A DNA stretch of 64,000 bases, from the NCBI GenBank assembly GCA_018814305.1, contig JAHJAA010000091.1, positions 16,281 to 80,280 of the forward strand, written 5' to 3'. The notes under the pieces were generated by a model. The model did no database searches. It saw nothing but the letters and a program-made list of their open reading frames with translations, and had not been told where the DNA came from. The DNA is from Pseudomonadota bacterium (GTDB taxonomy: Bacteria; Desulfobacterota; Desulfobulbia; Desulfobulbales; JAGXFP01). The translations under genes were made by a program, and so were the position numbers. Of the stretch, positions 8,767 through 18,448 are shown piece by piece (the stretch's first letter is position 1; every line of letters begins with the position of its first letter).

Positions 8767-10065
8767 ATGATGAAGATAAAATTCCATTGGCTGTTGGTCC
8801 CGGTTTTTTTCGTTGTTCTCCCCTCAAGTGTTTTGGCCAGAGAACTTGTTGCCTATCTTCCGGACCTTATGAATGACCATCACTTGGTCCGAGCTGCAGA
8901 GGCCGGTCGAGATGAAGCCCGGTTCCGCCAAGATGCCGCAGTGGGTGGGTGGTACCCGAGCCTTGACCTGAGCGCCGACGGTGGTCGGGAATGGGTGACC
9001 CGGGTCGATGAATCGGAAATTGAGGAAAATACCAATTTTGCTTCCCTGCGGTTATCCCAGCTGGTAACCGACTTCGGGGCGACCTCGGGGCGGGTCAAGT
9101 TGGCCGATGCCACTTTTGAGCGAAGCAAGGTTGATATTGAGGCCGCCCGACAGAACATCTTGCTGCAGGGTATTTTTGCCTATCTCGGGGTGATCAAGGC
9201 TCGGGAAAAATTGGCCTATGCCGGAAAGTCCGAGGAGAATATCAGTAAGCAGACCGGTATGGAAGAGACCCTGGTCCAACGGGGCGCCGGGTTATCGTCG
9301 GATATTCTCCAGACCAAATCGCAACTGGCCCGAGCCCGGGCCTTGAGGGTCAGTGTGGAGGGGGAATTGGCCGAGGCGTTGAACCGTTTCCGGGCGGTTT
9401 TTGGGTTTACCCCCACCGACGATGAAATTAAATCCTTCCGCTTGCCCGCTGATCCTGCGGGAAGTCTGCCGACAAGTCTCGAGGCGGCGGCTGCCCGGGC
9501 CATGGAAAATAATCCCTCTATCCTGGCCGCCGAGCAGAACAATAAGGTCCTGAAATACGATGTTTCCGTCCAGTCATCCAGGTACTATCCCCGGTTGAGC
9601 CTGGTGGCCGAGCAGATCCGTAGGGAAAATGATCTTGGGGTCCATGGCGTTCGCTTGGAAGGGTTTGTTGGGGCTGAATTGACCTATAACCTGTTTCGGG
9701 GAGGCGGAGATCGGAATAGTGTGAAGGCCGCAGAGAAAAACCTGGTCTCCGCTGAAAGCATCCTGGCTAATACCAGGATGCAGGTTGAGGAGCGGGTGCG
9801 TAATGCCTGGCAGATTCTGCTTATTTCCCGTGAAAAGTACAAATATCTGAAAAACCAGGCGGCCATTGTCGGTGAGTTCCTCGAACTGGCTCGGAAGGAA
9901 CGGAAACTGGGCAGCAGATCCCTGCTTGATGTGCTGACCGGCGAAGTGGAAGCGATCAATGCTCAAAGCCAGGCGGTGGCGGCTGAGGTCGAGACTGTCC
10001 AGGCGGTGTTTCAACTTTTTTTCACCATGGGTGATTTGAATATGGATCTAGTCAAGGCCCAATAA
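8767..10065 (+). CDS. TolC-family outer membrane efflux protein of a type I secretion system
   Basis: This 432-aa protein has a Sec signal peptide (MMKIKFHWLLVPVFFVVLPS, cleavage likely after VLA). Two repeated coiled-coil halves are typical of TolC (for example NILLQGIFAYLGVIKAREKL and VRNAWQILLISREKYKYLKN). Trimers would form the outer membrane and periplasmic channel. GGAG lies six bases before the ATG. It heads the secretion locus: adhesin, sulfotransferase, ABC exporter and adaptor follow on the same strand. This places it as the outer-membrane component for the downstream RTX adhesin, in the manner of LapE or TolC. Confidence 0.92.
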   Translation: MMKIKFHWLLVPVFFVVLPSSVLARELVAYLPDLMNDHHLVRAAEAGRDEARFRQDAAVGGWYPSLDLSADGGREWVTRVDESEIEENTNFASLRLSQLVTDFGATSGRVKLADATFERSKVDIEAARQNILLQGIFAYLGVIKAREKLAYAGKSEENISKQTGMEETLVQRGAGLSSDILQTKSQLARARALRVSVEGELAEALNRFRAVFGFTPTDDEIKSFRLPADPAGSLPTSLEAAAARAMENNPSILAAEQNNKVLKYDVSVQSSRYYPRLSLVAEQIRRENDLGVHGVRLEGFVGAELTYNLFRGGGDRNSVKAAEKNLVSAESILANTRMQVEERVRNAWQILLISREKYKYLKNQAAIVGEFLELARKERKLGSRSLLDVLTGEVEAINAQSQAVAAEVETVQAVFQLFFTMGDLNMDLVKAQ

Positions 10066-10210
10066 TGATTGTGGTGCGAAAAAGGCACCAACCATTTGCG
10101 CAATATATGATAAAATATATGTAAAAGATGCCGGTTTCCAGGAAGATGTTTTTCCATGGACAACGTGGTTCGTCACGGAGGACTGGCAATAGGAACGTTG
10201 TGGAGGCACT

Positions 10211-13200
10211 ATGGCAGAGAACGGGATGCAGCAGGCTTCGGTCGGGACGGTTGTGGTTGCCTCGGGGGCGGTATTTATTGAAAACGCCTCCGGTGAAATG
10301 AAGGCTCTTGCCCTGGGAAATCCGGTTTTTCGGGATAGTGTCGTGGTGACTCACGCCGGGGGCCAGGTTGAGATCAAATTTAATGACGGCACCGTGCTTT
10401 CTCAAGGGTCCGATAGCCGGATGACCGTGGATGATTATGTCTTCGAGCCGGAAGGTGGCTCCCCCTCCAATCTGCTTTTTCAAATGAGCCAGGGGGCCTT
10501 TCGGGTGATCACCGGGAAGATCGCCGAGCAGAATCCGGAAAATTTCAATGTCAAAACCCCGCTCTCCACCATCGGGATCCGGGGGACCGATTTCAGTATT
10601 GAAACCGGGCCTGACGGGGATCTGATTTTGGTCGGCAAGATTTCCGAAAATCACATTCTGGTGGTTGAGGACCTGTTTGGCACGGTTCGGTTTATCAATT
10701 TCGGCGGCATGCAGGTCATTGTTGATGATACGGATGGCATCCAGGAAGTCCGGGAGGCAACCCCGGAAGAAATCGACCGGATCCAATCTCAGGTGCCGAT
10801 CAGTGCCTTTATTCCTTCCGACTCAAGTGATGACGACAGCGGTACGACTGGTGACCATAGTGAATTCAATTTCAACGGTCAGGGTGAAGAGGCTTTTACC
10901 GACAACTGGCAGGATTTGAACGGTGATTTCAGTCTGAATGCTCTGGTTGGGGACAACAATGACCCGTTCAACAATTTTGATGGTCGGGTGGATGGGTACA
11001 ATCCCTTCGGAAATGAGCCTTACCTGGACGATTTTATTATCGCGGATGACCGACCGGAGGGTTTACTTCCAACAGGTGACGACTGGCTGCCTGAGTCGGA
11101 GGTGGTTGACCTGGTTATGGCCGGTGGCGACCAGGATGATATTCTGACCGGCGGAGCCGGCAACGACTTGATTACCGGTGGAGGGGGAAATGATCTTTTG
11201 ACCGGCGGGGACGGCAATGACCTGCTCGATGGCCAGGACGGAGATGACCATTTGAGCGGGGGCTCCGGTGATGACGTGCTTCGGGGGGGAGGCGGCGCCG
11301 ATTGGCTGGAAGGCGGCGACGGCAATGACTCCCTAGTGATCTGGGGTGTTTTTGGCTCGGGTGTCTACAGCGGTCAGGACGTGGGGCGCGGTGATCTTAT
11401 TCTTGGTAATCAGTTCAGTCACCTGGCTCCGGGAGAAAGGGTTGATGGCGGGAGTGGATATGACACCTTGGTCACTTATGGCACCACTAATTATGCCAAC
11501 ACCACCCTTCTTGATATTGAGGCGGTGGAGATGCACTCCGACACTACCTTTGACGTAAACCAACTGAATGCCGCCGGGGTCGAGGTGATCTATGGTGAGG
11601 GGGGGGCGATCCTCCGATTTACCGGCAGCGGCACTGTTGACCTCTCGGGGATCGATATGTCCGGGGTCGCCGTGCTCGATATCGGTCCCGATGTAACCGT
11701 CCTGGTGTCCCAGGCCAATCTGGATGGGCTGACCACGATCACCGGTAGCGGTCATCTGATGCCTGGTCCTGGGATTTTCACCCTGGATTTTTCGGGTCTG
11801 ACCATCGACGGGGCCATCGACACCTTTGAGAATGACGCGCCCTACGATATCACGATCTCCCAGACCACCGTGGCGGAAAACACCCCGGGAGCCCTTGGCG
11901 GCTCCTTGAGCGGTCTTGATCCCGACGACGGCGACAGTCATACCTTCACCTTGATCAACAACGCCGGCCTGTTCGAACTGGTCGGGAATCAATTGAAGCT
12001 GATGGATGGGGTTTCGCTTGATTACGAGAATCCGCCGGCCAACCTTACCATCACGGTTGAAGTGAAGGATCAGGATGGGGCGAGTTTTTCCCGGGATATT
12101 ACCCTTGATATCGTTGACACCAACGATCCTCCCACCGAGATACTGCTCTCCAATGTATCGGTGGGCGAAAACAGTCCCGGGGCGGTGGTTGGTCAACTGG
12201 ATGCGGTGGATCAGAACGCCTCCGACACCCATACCTTTACCATCATCTCCGGGGGTAGCGACTTTGAGATTGTCGGCGATCAGCTTCAGTTGAAGGATGG
12301 GGTTTCCCTGGATTTTGAGAACCCGCCGGGGGATCTGGATATCGTGGTTGAGGCCACCGACCCCTTCGGCGAATCAGTCCAGCAGACCGTGACGGTAGCG
12401 GTGGAAGACTTGAACGATGCCCCCACCTCACTCCTCCTTGATAATTCAAGCGTCAACGAAAACCAAGCCGGAGCCGTGATCGGTAATCTGACCACGATGG
12501 ACGAGGATGCGGTGGACAGTCACTCCTATTCCATCGTTTCCGGCGATAGTGCGTTTGAGATTGTCGGCGATCAGTTGAAGCTTAAAGATGGCGTTACCCT
12601 GGATTATGAAAATCAACCGGCCAATCTTGATCTGGTGATCCAATCAACCGATTCCGGCGGCGAGTCGGTCCAACAGACCGTTACGGTTTCGGTGAACGAT
12701 ACCAATGATGCACCCACCAGCTTGTCCCTTGATCACCAGAGTGTCACTGAGAATGTGGCCGGGGCGGTGGTGGGAACCCTCTCCACCATGGATCCGGATG
12801 CGGTGGACCACCATACCTATTCAATTGTCTCCGGCGGCAGCAATTTCGAAATCGTCGGCGATCACCTGCAACTTAAGACCGGGGTCTCCCTGGACTATGA
12901 GCTTCCACCCCAGGATCTGACCATGATCATTTCCTCCACCGATCAGGGCGGAGCCAGGGTGGAGCAAAGTTTCACCGTGGATATTCTTGATGTTTACGAG
13001 GCCCCGGTCACTCCACCTCCGCCCATCATCCCCCCTCCACCCGCCAATAATGCCCCAACGGCAGTTGGCGACTCGGTGTCAACTTTGGCCGGGACCCCAC
13101 TTTTGGCAATCAATGTCCTGGGTAATGATTCTGACCCTGATGGTGATATCATCAACGTCAGCGGGGTCAATACCACCGGGACCCTGGGAACCGTGGCCCA

Positions 13201-14149
13201 GGTCGGTAATACCTTTAACTATGATGGTTCCACCGCCTTTTTTACCCTGGCTTCAGGAAGTACGGCGGTGGACACCTTCACCTATACCATTGTCGACGTT
13301 GGAGGTCTCACTTCTACTTCTACAGTTTCGGTAACCGTGACCGGTGAAGCCCTTTACGGGACTGCCGGCCCGGACAACCTGACCGGAACGGCTGCCAATA
13401 ACTATATTGATGGATTGGCCGGCAACGACTTCCTTGATGGGGGGCTTGGCGCCGATACCTTGCAGGGCGGGGCCGGCAATGATCTCCTGAACGGGAGCGA
13501 TGGGAACGATACCCTCATGGGCGGTTCCGGGAGTGATTATCTGCAAGGAAGTCTTGGTAACGATTCACTGACCGGCGGCTTGGGTAAGGATATCTTTGCC
13601 TTTGCCGAGCTGGGCTCGGGCAATGCCGATGTAATCAACGATTTTTACATCAACAGCGCCACCTACACGACAAATACTCCCACCGCCTCATCATGGGCCT
13701 GGGGAGGGGCCACCTTGTTTAATGATCGAATTTCTATTTTGAGTGATTTGACGGGAAATCAACTTTCCCACACTACCGGACCGGGGGGGGCGTTAAAAAC
13801 CGGGGTGGTGCTGACTTTTACCACAATTGCGAGTAATGGATTTATGACCGTCCCGGTCAATATGCCGGTCACGATGATACAGTATACATATGGCACTGCT
13901 ATTACCCCGGGAATATTCAGTAATCCTAAGACGTTTTCAACCACAGTTAACTTTACCACCGGGACGATCCCCTCTACGGTGGTCCAGTTCACCACCTCCC
14001 ATCCCTATGTCGCTTACAACAGCGCTGACGGCAAATTATATTATGATTCGGACGGCGGTATGTTGAATCTCAGTGCCACGGTTGCAACCTTGATGACCAC
14101 AGGTGGCGGCCATCCCTCAGGAGTGGGCTTGAACTTTGCCATCGTCTGA
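10211..14149 (+). CDS. Type I-secreted RTX adhesin with N-terminal FecR domain and cadherin-like repeats
   Basis: This 1312-aa acidic protein has no Sec signal. The N-terminus resembles a LapA-type retention module (GTVVVASGAVFIENASGE) that runs into a FecR domain (~20-200; KTPLSTIGIRGTDFSI). Next come RTX calcium repeats (GGAGNDLITGGGGNDLLTGG and more, ~306-375) and four cadherin-like repeats of ~97 aa (~541-927) with D-x-N-D-x-P calcium motifs at each junction. A Pro-rich hinge (PPPPIIPPPP), an Ig/VCBS-like domain, a second RTX block (~1048-1135) and a C-terminal secretion region ending FAIV complete it. The repeats at 11836-12990 are similar to each other. No LapG-type di-alanine cleavage site was recognised. 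GGAGG precedes the ATG. The likely role is surface attachment or biofilm formation. Confidence 0.92.
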   Translation: MAENGMQQASVGTVVVASGAVFIENASGEMKALALGNPVFRDSVVVTHAGGQVEIKFNDGTVLSQGSDSRMTVDDYVFEPEGGSPSNLLFQMSQGAFRVITGKIAEQNPENFNVKTPLSTIGIRGTDFSIETGPDGDLILVGKISENHILVVEDLFGTVRFINFGGMQVIVDDTDGIQEVREATPEEIDRIQSQVPISAFIPSDSSDDDSGTTGDHSEFNFNGQGEEAFTDNWQDLNGDFSLNALVGDNNDPFNNFDGRVDGYNPFGNEPYLDDFIIADDRPEGLLPTGDDWLPESEVVDLVMAGGDQDDILTGGAGNDLITGGGGNDLLTGGDGNDLLDGQDGDDHLSGGSGDDVLRGGGGADWLEGGDGNDSLVIWGVFGSGVYSGQDVGRGDLILGNQFSHLAPGERVDGGSGYDTLVTYGTTNYANTTLLDIEAVEMHSDTTFDVNQLNAAGVEVIYGEGGAILRFTGSGTVDLSGIDMSGVAVLDIGPDVTVLVSQANLDGLTTITGSGHLMPGPGIFTLDFSGLTIDGAIDTFENDAPYDITISQTTVAENTPGALGGSLSGLDPDDGDSHTFTLINNAGLFELVGNQLKLMDGVSLDYENPPANLTITVEVKDQDGASFSRDITLDIVDTNDPPTEILLSNVSVGENSPGAVVGQLDAVDQNASDTHTFTIISGGSDFEIVGDQLQLKDGVSLDFENPPGDLDIVVEATDPFGESVQQTVTVAVEDLNDAPTSLLLDNSSVNENQAGAVIGNLTTMDEDAVDSHSYSIVSGDSAFEIVGDQLKLKDGVTLDYENQPANLDLVIQSTDSGGESVQQTVTVSVNDTNDAPTSLSLDHQSVTENVAGAVVGTLSTMDPDAVDHHTYSIVSGGSNFEIVGDHLQLKTGVSLDYELPPQDLTMIISSTDQGGARVEQSFTVDILDVYEAPVTPPPPIIPPPPANNAPTAVGDSVSTLAGTPLLAINVLGNDSDPDGDIINVSGVNTTGTLGTVAQVGNTFNYDGSTAFFTLASGSTAVDTFTYTIVDVGGLTSTSTVSVTVTGEALYGTAGPDNLTGTAANNYIDGLAGNDFLDGGLGADTLQGGAGNDLLNGSDGNDTLMGGSGSDYLQGSLGNDSLTGGLGKDIFAFAELGSGNADVINDFYINSATYTTNTPTASSWAWGGATLFNDRISILSDLTGNQLSHTTGPGGALKTGVVLTFTTIASNGFMTVPVNMPVTMIQYTYGTAITPGIFSNPKTFSTTVNFTTGTIPSTVVQFTTSHPYVAYNSADGKLYYDSDGGMLNLSATVATLMTTGGGHPSGVGLNFAIV

Positions 14150-14455
14150 CCAGAGGAGTGGTGGAGGCGGGTTGGTAACAGTAGAACAGTCAGTTTCTTT
14201 TGGTGGAACGAGTAATTTGCGGGAGAGGGCTCCGGTGACCCTGTACCCAAGATGTTATGAGAATGATGACCTCCCTTGAACAATTGCGGACAAAACCCGC
14301 CCTGACTTTGTTGGCAACAAAGGGGCAGATCCCGCAGGCAAGAGGTTTGATTTTATCCAACGTAATCAGCAATTCCGATCATTTATCGTGGGGATGGTTC
14401 CCTGTTACGACGAGTCTCATCAGTTGATAACGGTCATCCTCCTGATTTCCTAGCC
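14150..14455 (+). other. 306-bp gap in the secretion locus, no gene seen
   Basis: No convincing coding frame or terminator was found between the adhesin and the TPR-sulfotransferase gene. Minus-strand open frames here have no recognisable content. The gap may hold an internal promoter for the sulfotransferase-exporter genes, but none was identified. Confidence 0.4.
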
Positions 14456-16648
14456 ATGCCGATTGATTCATTCTTCCAGATCAGAGCTCAGGTTGTCCGG
14501 GGTGATGTTGCCGGTGGCCGGGATGCACTTTACGCCTTGCTCAAATCGAATCCCGATCTGAGTGAAGAGCCTTCGTTTCAGGCCCTGCTGGGCTTTGCCT
14601 TACTTCGGAATGACGAACGGGATCCCGGCTGTGAATTGATGAGCCGAGCCCGACAAACCCCTCCCACTGATCCCTCCGGTTTAGCCGATCTCGGTGGCGG
14701 ACTTTATCTCCTTGGGAAATTTCGCAAGGCCCATGAATTCCTGACCCGAGCTGCAACCATGGTAGGGGCCGACGCCACTGTTTTCAGCCGTTTGGCCTTG
14801 GTAGAGCTTGCCCGGGGAGAGCTGGAGGTGGCGGAATCCCATTTACAAAAGGCAGTTGAACTTGACCCGGATCATCCCGGTCATTGGTTCAATCTTGCCA
14901 ATCTTCACACCAATCGCGGCCATTTTGAACTGGCCCTCAGTCATGTTAGGGAGGCCCTGCAACGTGACCCGGCCATGGATAAGGCCCGGACCCTGCGCAA
15001 TCAGCTCCTGGTCGGACTTGATCAGGCAGCAGAGTTGATCGAGGAACTGGAAGCGCAATTGAAGGAAGCTCCTGATTCCATTGACCTTCGGCAGCAGTTG
15101 GCCGAGCTCTTGGATGCAGATGGCCGTTATCCTGAGGCCTTGTCCCATTTGCGGGAAGCAATGGACCGCGACCCGAATAATGTTGCCCTGTTCCTTCAAA
15201 TGGCCCGTTTGCACTCCAGTCGCCTCCGCCATCGGCTGGCGATCAAGGTCTTGATGCAGGCGGAGGAACTTGAGCCGGACAATCCAGACATTCAGGCCAT
15301 GCTGGCCCGAAACCTGACCGAGGCCGGTGACCTTGAGCGGGCCGCCGATATTGCCCAGGAGTTGCTGAGTAAAAATCCCCAGGGATATCAGGCCTTGCTT
15401 ACCAGTGCTCTGGTGAGGATCGCGGCCGATGACGGAATTGGAGCGGAAGAGGAACTGCGCCTGGCCATTGAACTTCGTCCAGATGGTGTCGAGGCCTATT
15501 GTAATCTGGCCCATCTCTTGATCCAGAATGGTCGGTTGGATGAGGCGGTTACTTTGTATAAAAAGGCAGCCGCCTTGAATCCCACCGTCCTAGCCAATTT
15601 GATTGAAGCTCGTTCCTATCCCGATGATCCGCGGGTGGTCGAGCTGATGCGGAAGATGGCGGATAATCCTCTATTGCCGAAGGGGCCACGGATTGCCATG
15701 TCCTTTGCCTTAACCAAGCTCTTTGATCAGCAGCGGGATTACGAAAGGGCCTTTCACTATGCCGGGCAGGCCAATGAGTTCTCCGGCAAGACGATTGTTC
15801 ACCGGGGGAATTTTCATCATCGGCTGGTGAGGCTTCTAGAGCAACATTTTACTCCCGAGTATCATGGCCGGTTACGGGGCGTCGGTTCTCGGTCGGAGCG
15901 CCCGGTATTCGTGGTCGGCATGCCCCGTTCCGGAACGACTTTGACCGAACAGATGCTTTGCACACACCCGGAGGTGTTCGGGGCCGGGGAACTGGGCTAT
16001 ATCCCGACCATCACCCGTTTGATGCCCAAGGTTGTCGCAAAAAAAGTGCCCTATCCGTTCTGCCTGGGTGGGTTGCAACGGTGGATGCTTGCCCATGCCG
16101 CCTCCAACTATCTGCAGAAGATTGACAAGTTGGACCATACTGCCAGTCGGGTGGTTGATAAGATGCCCCATAATTTCTTGAATCTGGGCTTGATCAACCT
16201 GATCTTCCCCCGGGCGCGGATAATCCATGTGCAGCGGGATCTTCGGGATGTGGCTATCTCAAATTATTTCACCAACTTCAAGCACAAGCATGGTGGGATG
16301 AGCTATGCCTTCGATCTCAAAAATATCGGGCGTGAACTAAACGATTACCGACTGGTCATGGATCACTGGCGAGAAATTCTGCCTCCCGGGGTGATGCTTG
16401 AGTTCCATTACGAGGATCTGGTGGAAGATCCGGAAAGAATCGGCCGGCAGTTGATTGAGTTCATCGGTCTGGATTGGGACCCGGCCATGCTCGACTTTCA
16501 CCGGACCGAGCGGCCGATCAAAACCGCCAGTGTCTGGCAGGTTCGCCAGCCCCTCTACAAAAGTTCTAAAGAACGGTGGCGTAACTATGAACAGTTCCTG
16601 GCGCCCCTGGACGAGATTTTAGCTGAGTATCCCCCTCTGTTCGGCTAA
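14456..16648 (+). CDS. TPR-repeat sulfotransferase
   Basis: This 730-aa protein has about 12 tetratricopeptide repeats over residues ~1-470 (for example HPGHWFNLANLHTNRGHFEL). A C-terminal sulfotransferase domain follows, with the 5'-phosphosulfate loop FVVGMPRSGTTLTEQML near 483 and the 3'-phosphate motif IIHVQRDLRDVAISNYF near 590. This architecture is common for enzymes that sulfate proteins or glycans from PAPS, with the TPRs binding the substrate. It sits between the adhesin and the ABC exporter/adaptor genes, so the adhesin or a co-secreted product is the obvious candidate substrate. In Xanthomonas, RaxST is similarly encoded with a type I exporter. No good ribosome-binding site is visible before the ATG at 14456. 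Confidence 0.88.
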   Translation: MPIDSFFQIRAQVVRGDVAGGRDALYALLKSNPDLSEEPSFQALLGFALLRNDERDPGCELMSRARQTPPTDPSGLADLGGGLYLLGKFRKAHEFLTRAATMVGADATVFSRLALVELARGELEVAESHLQKAVELDPDHPGHWFNLANLHTNRGHFELALSHVREALQRDPAMDKARTLRNQLLVGLDQAAELIEELEAQLKEAPDSIDLRQQLAELLDADGRYPEALSHLREAMDRDPNNVALFLQMARLHSSRLRHRLAIKVLMQAEELEPDNPDIQAMLARNLTEAGDLERAADIAQELLSKNPQGYQALLTSALVRIAADDGIGAEEELRLAIELRPDGVEAYCNLAHLLIQNGRLDEAVTLYKKAAALNPTVLANLIEARSYPDDPRVVELMRKMADNPLLPKGPRIAMSFALTKLFDQQRDYERAFHYAGQANEFSGKTIVHRGNFHHRLVRLLEQHFTPEYHGRLRGVGSRSERPVFVVGMPRSGTTLTEQMLCTHPEVFGAGELGYIPTITRLMPKVVAKKVPYPFCLGGLQRWMLAHAASNYLQKIDKLDHTASRVVDKMPHNFLNLGLINLIFPRARIIHVQRDLRDVAISNYFTNFKHKHGGMSYAFDLKNIGRELNDYRLVMDHWREILPPGVMLEFHYEDLVEDPERIGRQLIEFIGLDWDPAMLDFHRTERPIKTASVWQVRQPLYKSSKERWRNYEQFLAPLDEILAEYPPLFG

Positions 16649-16744
16649 AAGGGTGTCAGTGTTTAAATCACTTAGCTCAATTGAATCCTTTTGAAAAACC
16701 TGAAAGTTCTTTGCAGGAAAATGAATCTCTTGTAGAAAAAGGCC

Positions 16745-18448
16745 ATGAAAGAATTTTGGAGAAGACTCGCTCAGCGACCGTTGTTGACCTTTGAGGTTGT
16801 GCTGGCCACCTTGTTTATCACCATCCTTTCCCTGGCCTCGCCGCTCTTTGTCATTCAGATCTTAAACCGCTTCGTTACCTATGGGTTCAGCGGAACCTTG
16901 ATTACCCTGACTCTGGGGATGTTGGTGGCGGTGGTCCTCCAGTTTGTGCTGCGGGTGATCAGGACTCGACTGGCCGCCCTGATCAGCATTCGACCGGACC
17001 TGAATCTGGCCCAGCGGTTATTAAATACCTTGACTCGGTCCAAATCCCTCCCGCTCTCCAATATCCCGAAACCCCGCCTCCATGAAGTTGCCAATGCCCT
17101 GCAGCAGATCAGAAACGCCTACAATGCCGCCGGAATCACGGCGATTCTCGATGCCCCCTTTGGTCTGCTCTTTGTGGGGGCGGCCTTCTATTTGAGTCCG
17201 GTTCTGGCCCTGATCTCCCTGGCTGGAATTGTCTTTAGTCTGGTTGCGGCCAGTATCGCCATGGTGTACTCCCGGCGGGTGGCTGAGCCGCTGCAGAATG
17301 CCGTCCTTGCCCATCGCGGGCAGATGATGTCCCTGGTGAACAGCCCTGACTCGGTTCGGGCCTTCCAGGGAGAGGCCTTTATCAAGCAATCCTGGGAGGA
17401 TCAGGCCGGGCTCGTCTCCCGGTTGTTTCAACGGGACGCCGGGATTAAGGAGTTCAATCAGTCCCTGACCATGAGTTTGAATGTGTTGATGACCGTGGCC
17501 CTGTATGCGATAGGGGCCATGCAGGTGGTTCGGGGTGAACTCTCGGTTGGAGGTCTGATCGGTGCCAATATCCTGGCAGGGCGGGCCTTTTCTTCCACCA
17601 CCCGATTTGTCCAGACCGTCTATCTGATCAATAAGGCCGAGCGGGCCTTTGGTGAGCTGAAAAAAATATTCCGCTTGCCGGTGGAGCGGGGTGGTGGCAC
17701 GACCCTGAGCGCCTATCGTGGCAATCTGGAAGTGAGTAATGTCTTCTTCGCCTACCCAGGGAATCCGGTTTCTCTCTTTGAGCGGGTGCAGTTCCGGTTG
17801 CAGGGAGGGCAGAGTCTGGGAGTCATTGGGTATAATGGTTCAGGAAAGTCTACTCTGGCCCGTCTGCTGGTTGGATTAATCGAACCGGGGCGGGGCGAGG
17901 TTATGGTGGATGGGGTCAGTCTGAGGCAAGTCGCCCCCCATTGGTGGCGGAAGCAGATCTGTTACCTCCCCCAGGAACCTTCGTTTTTAAACGGGACAAT
18001 CCGGGAGTGTATTACCATGGTCAATTCGGAAATTGATGATGGTGCCCTGGCTGAGATTGTCCGAATGTCCGGGCTCCGTTCCTTTCTTGATCGGAGTCCC
18101 AAGGGTATGGAGACCCCGGTTGTTAATGGCGGCAGTGAGCTGCCTGTGGGGATTCGGCGGCGGCTGGCTCTGGCCCGTTCCCTGGCCGTGGACGGCAAGT
18201 TGGTGATCTTTGATGAACCCACCGAGGGGCTTGATGAAGAAGGGTGCCAGGCGGTCTATCAGGTCTTAAATCATCTGATCCGGTCAGGTAAGACCATTGT
18301 GGTGGTGAGCCGTGATCCGAAGATTTTAAAAGGGGTCGATTTTGTGCTGGACGTGGGGGTGAAACCGATTCCTCGTCTGATTGTGGCGAAAGGTCAGGGC
18401 TCGGGGCGGTTGGTCGAGCTGGATAAGAAAGCAACGGTGGTGGCATGA
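16745..18448 (+). CDS. Type I secretion ABC transporter (permease-ATPase)
   Basis: This 567-aa half-transporter has about five or six membrane helices (~20-300) fused to an ABC ATPase (~325-550). Walker A is GYNGSGKST, Walker B is KLVIFDEPTEG, and a Q-loop lies in YLPQEPSF. The usual LSGGQ signature is altered to LPVGI (in SELPVGIRRRLALARS). It has no N-terminal C39 peptidase or peptidase-like domain, so it belongs to the short PrtD/RTX-protease-type exporters. The stop overlaps the HlyD start (ATGA). It powers export of the RTX adhesin across the inner membrane. Confidence 0.9.
   Translation: MKEFWRRLAQRPLLTFEVVLATLFITILSLASPLFVIQILNRFVTYGFSGTLITLTLGMLVAVVLQFVLRVIRTRLAALISIRPDLNLAQRLLNTLTRSKSLPLSNIPKPRLHEVANALQQIRNAYNAAGITAILDAPFGLLFVGAAFYLSPVLALISLAGIVFSLVAASIAMVYSRRVAEPLQNAVLAHRGQMMSLVNSPDSVRAFQGEAFIKQSWEDQAGLVSRLFQRDAGIKEFNQSLTMSLNVLMTVALYAIGAMQVVRGELSVGGLIGANILAGRAFSSTTRFVQTVYLINKAERAFGELKKIFRLPVERGGGTTLSAYRGNLEVSNVFFAYPGNPVSLFERVQFRLQGGQSLGVIGYNGSGKSTLARLLVGLIEPGRGEVMVDGVSLRQVAPHWWRKQICYLPQEPSFLNGTIRECITMVNSEIDDGALAEIVRMSGLRSFLDRSPKGMETPVVNGGSELPVGIRRRLALARSLAVDGKLVIFDEPTEGLDEEGCQAVYQVLNHLIRSGKTIVVVSRDPKILKGVDFVLDVGVKPIPRLIVAKGQGSGRLVELDKKATVVA

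Noticed and set aside
11127..11335. Short-period repeats as a possible CRISPR array
   Set aside because: The periodicity is the 9-residue RTX repeat in frame with the adhesin gene, with no constant repeat and unique spacers.
11020..12232. Long minus-strand open frames inside the RTX adhesin gene
   Set aside because: They are complements of Gly/Asp-rich repeat codons; repeat composition leaves long open antisense frames without coding meaning.
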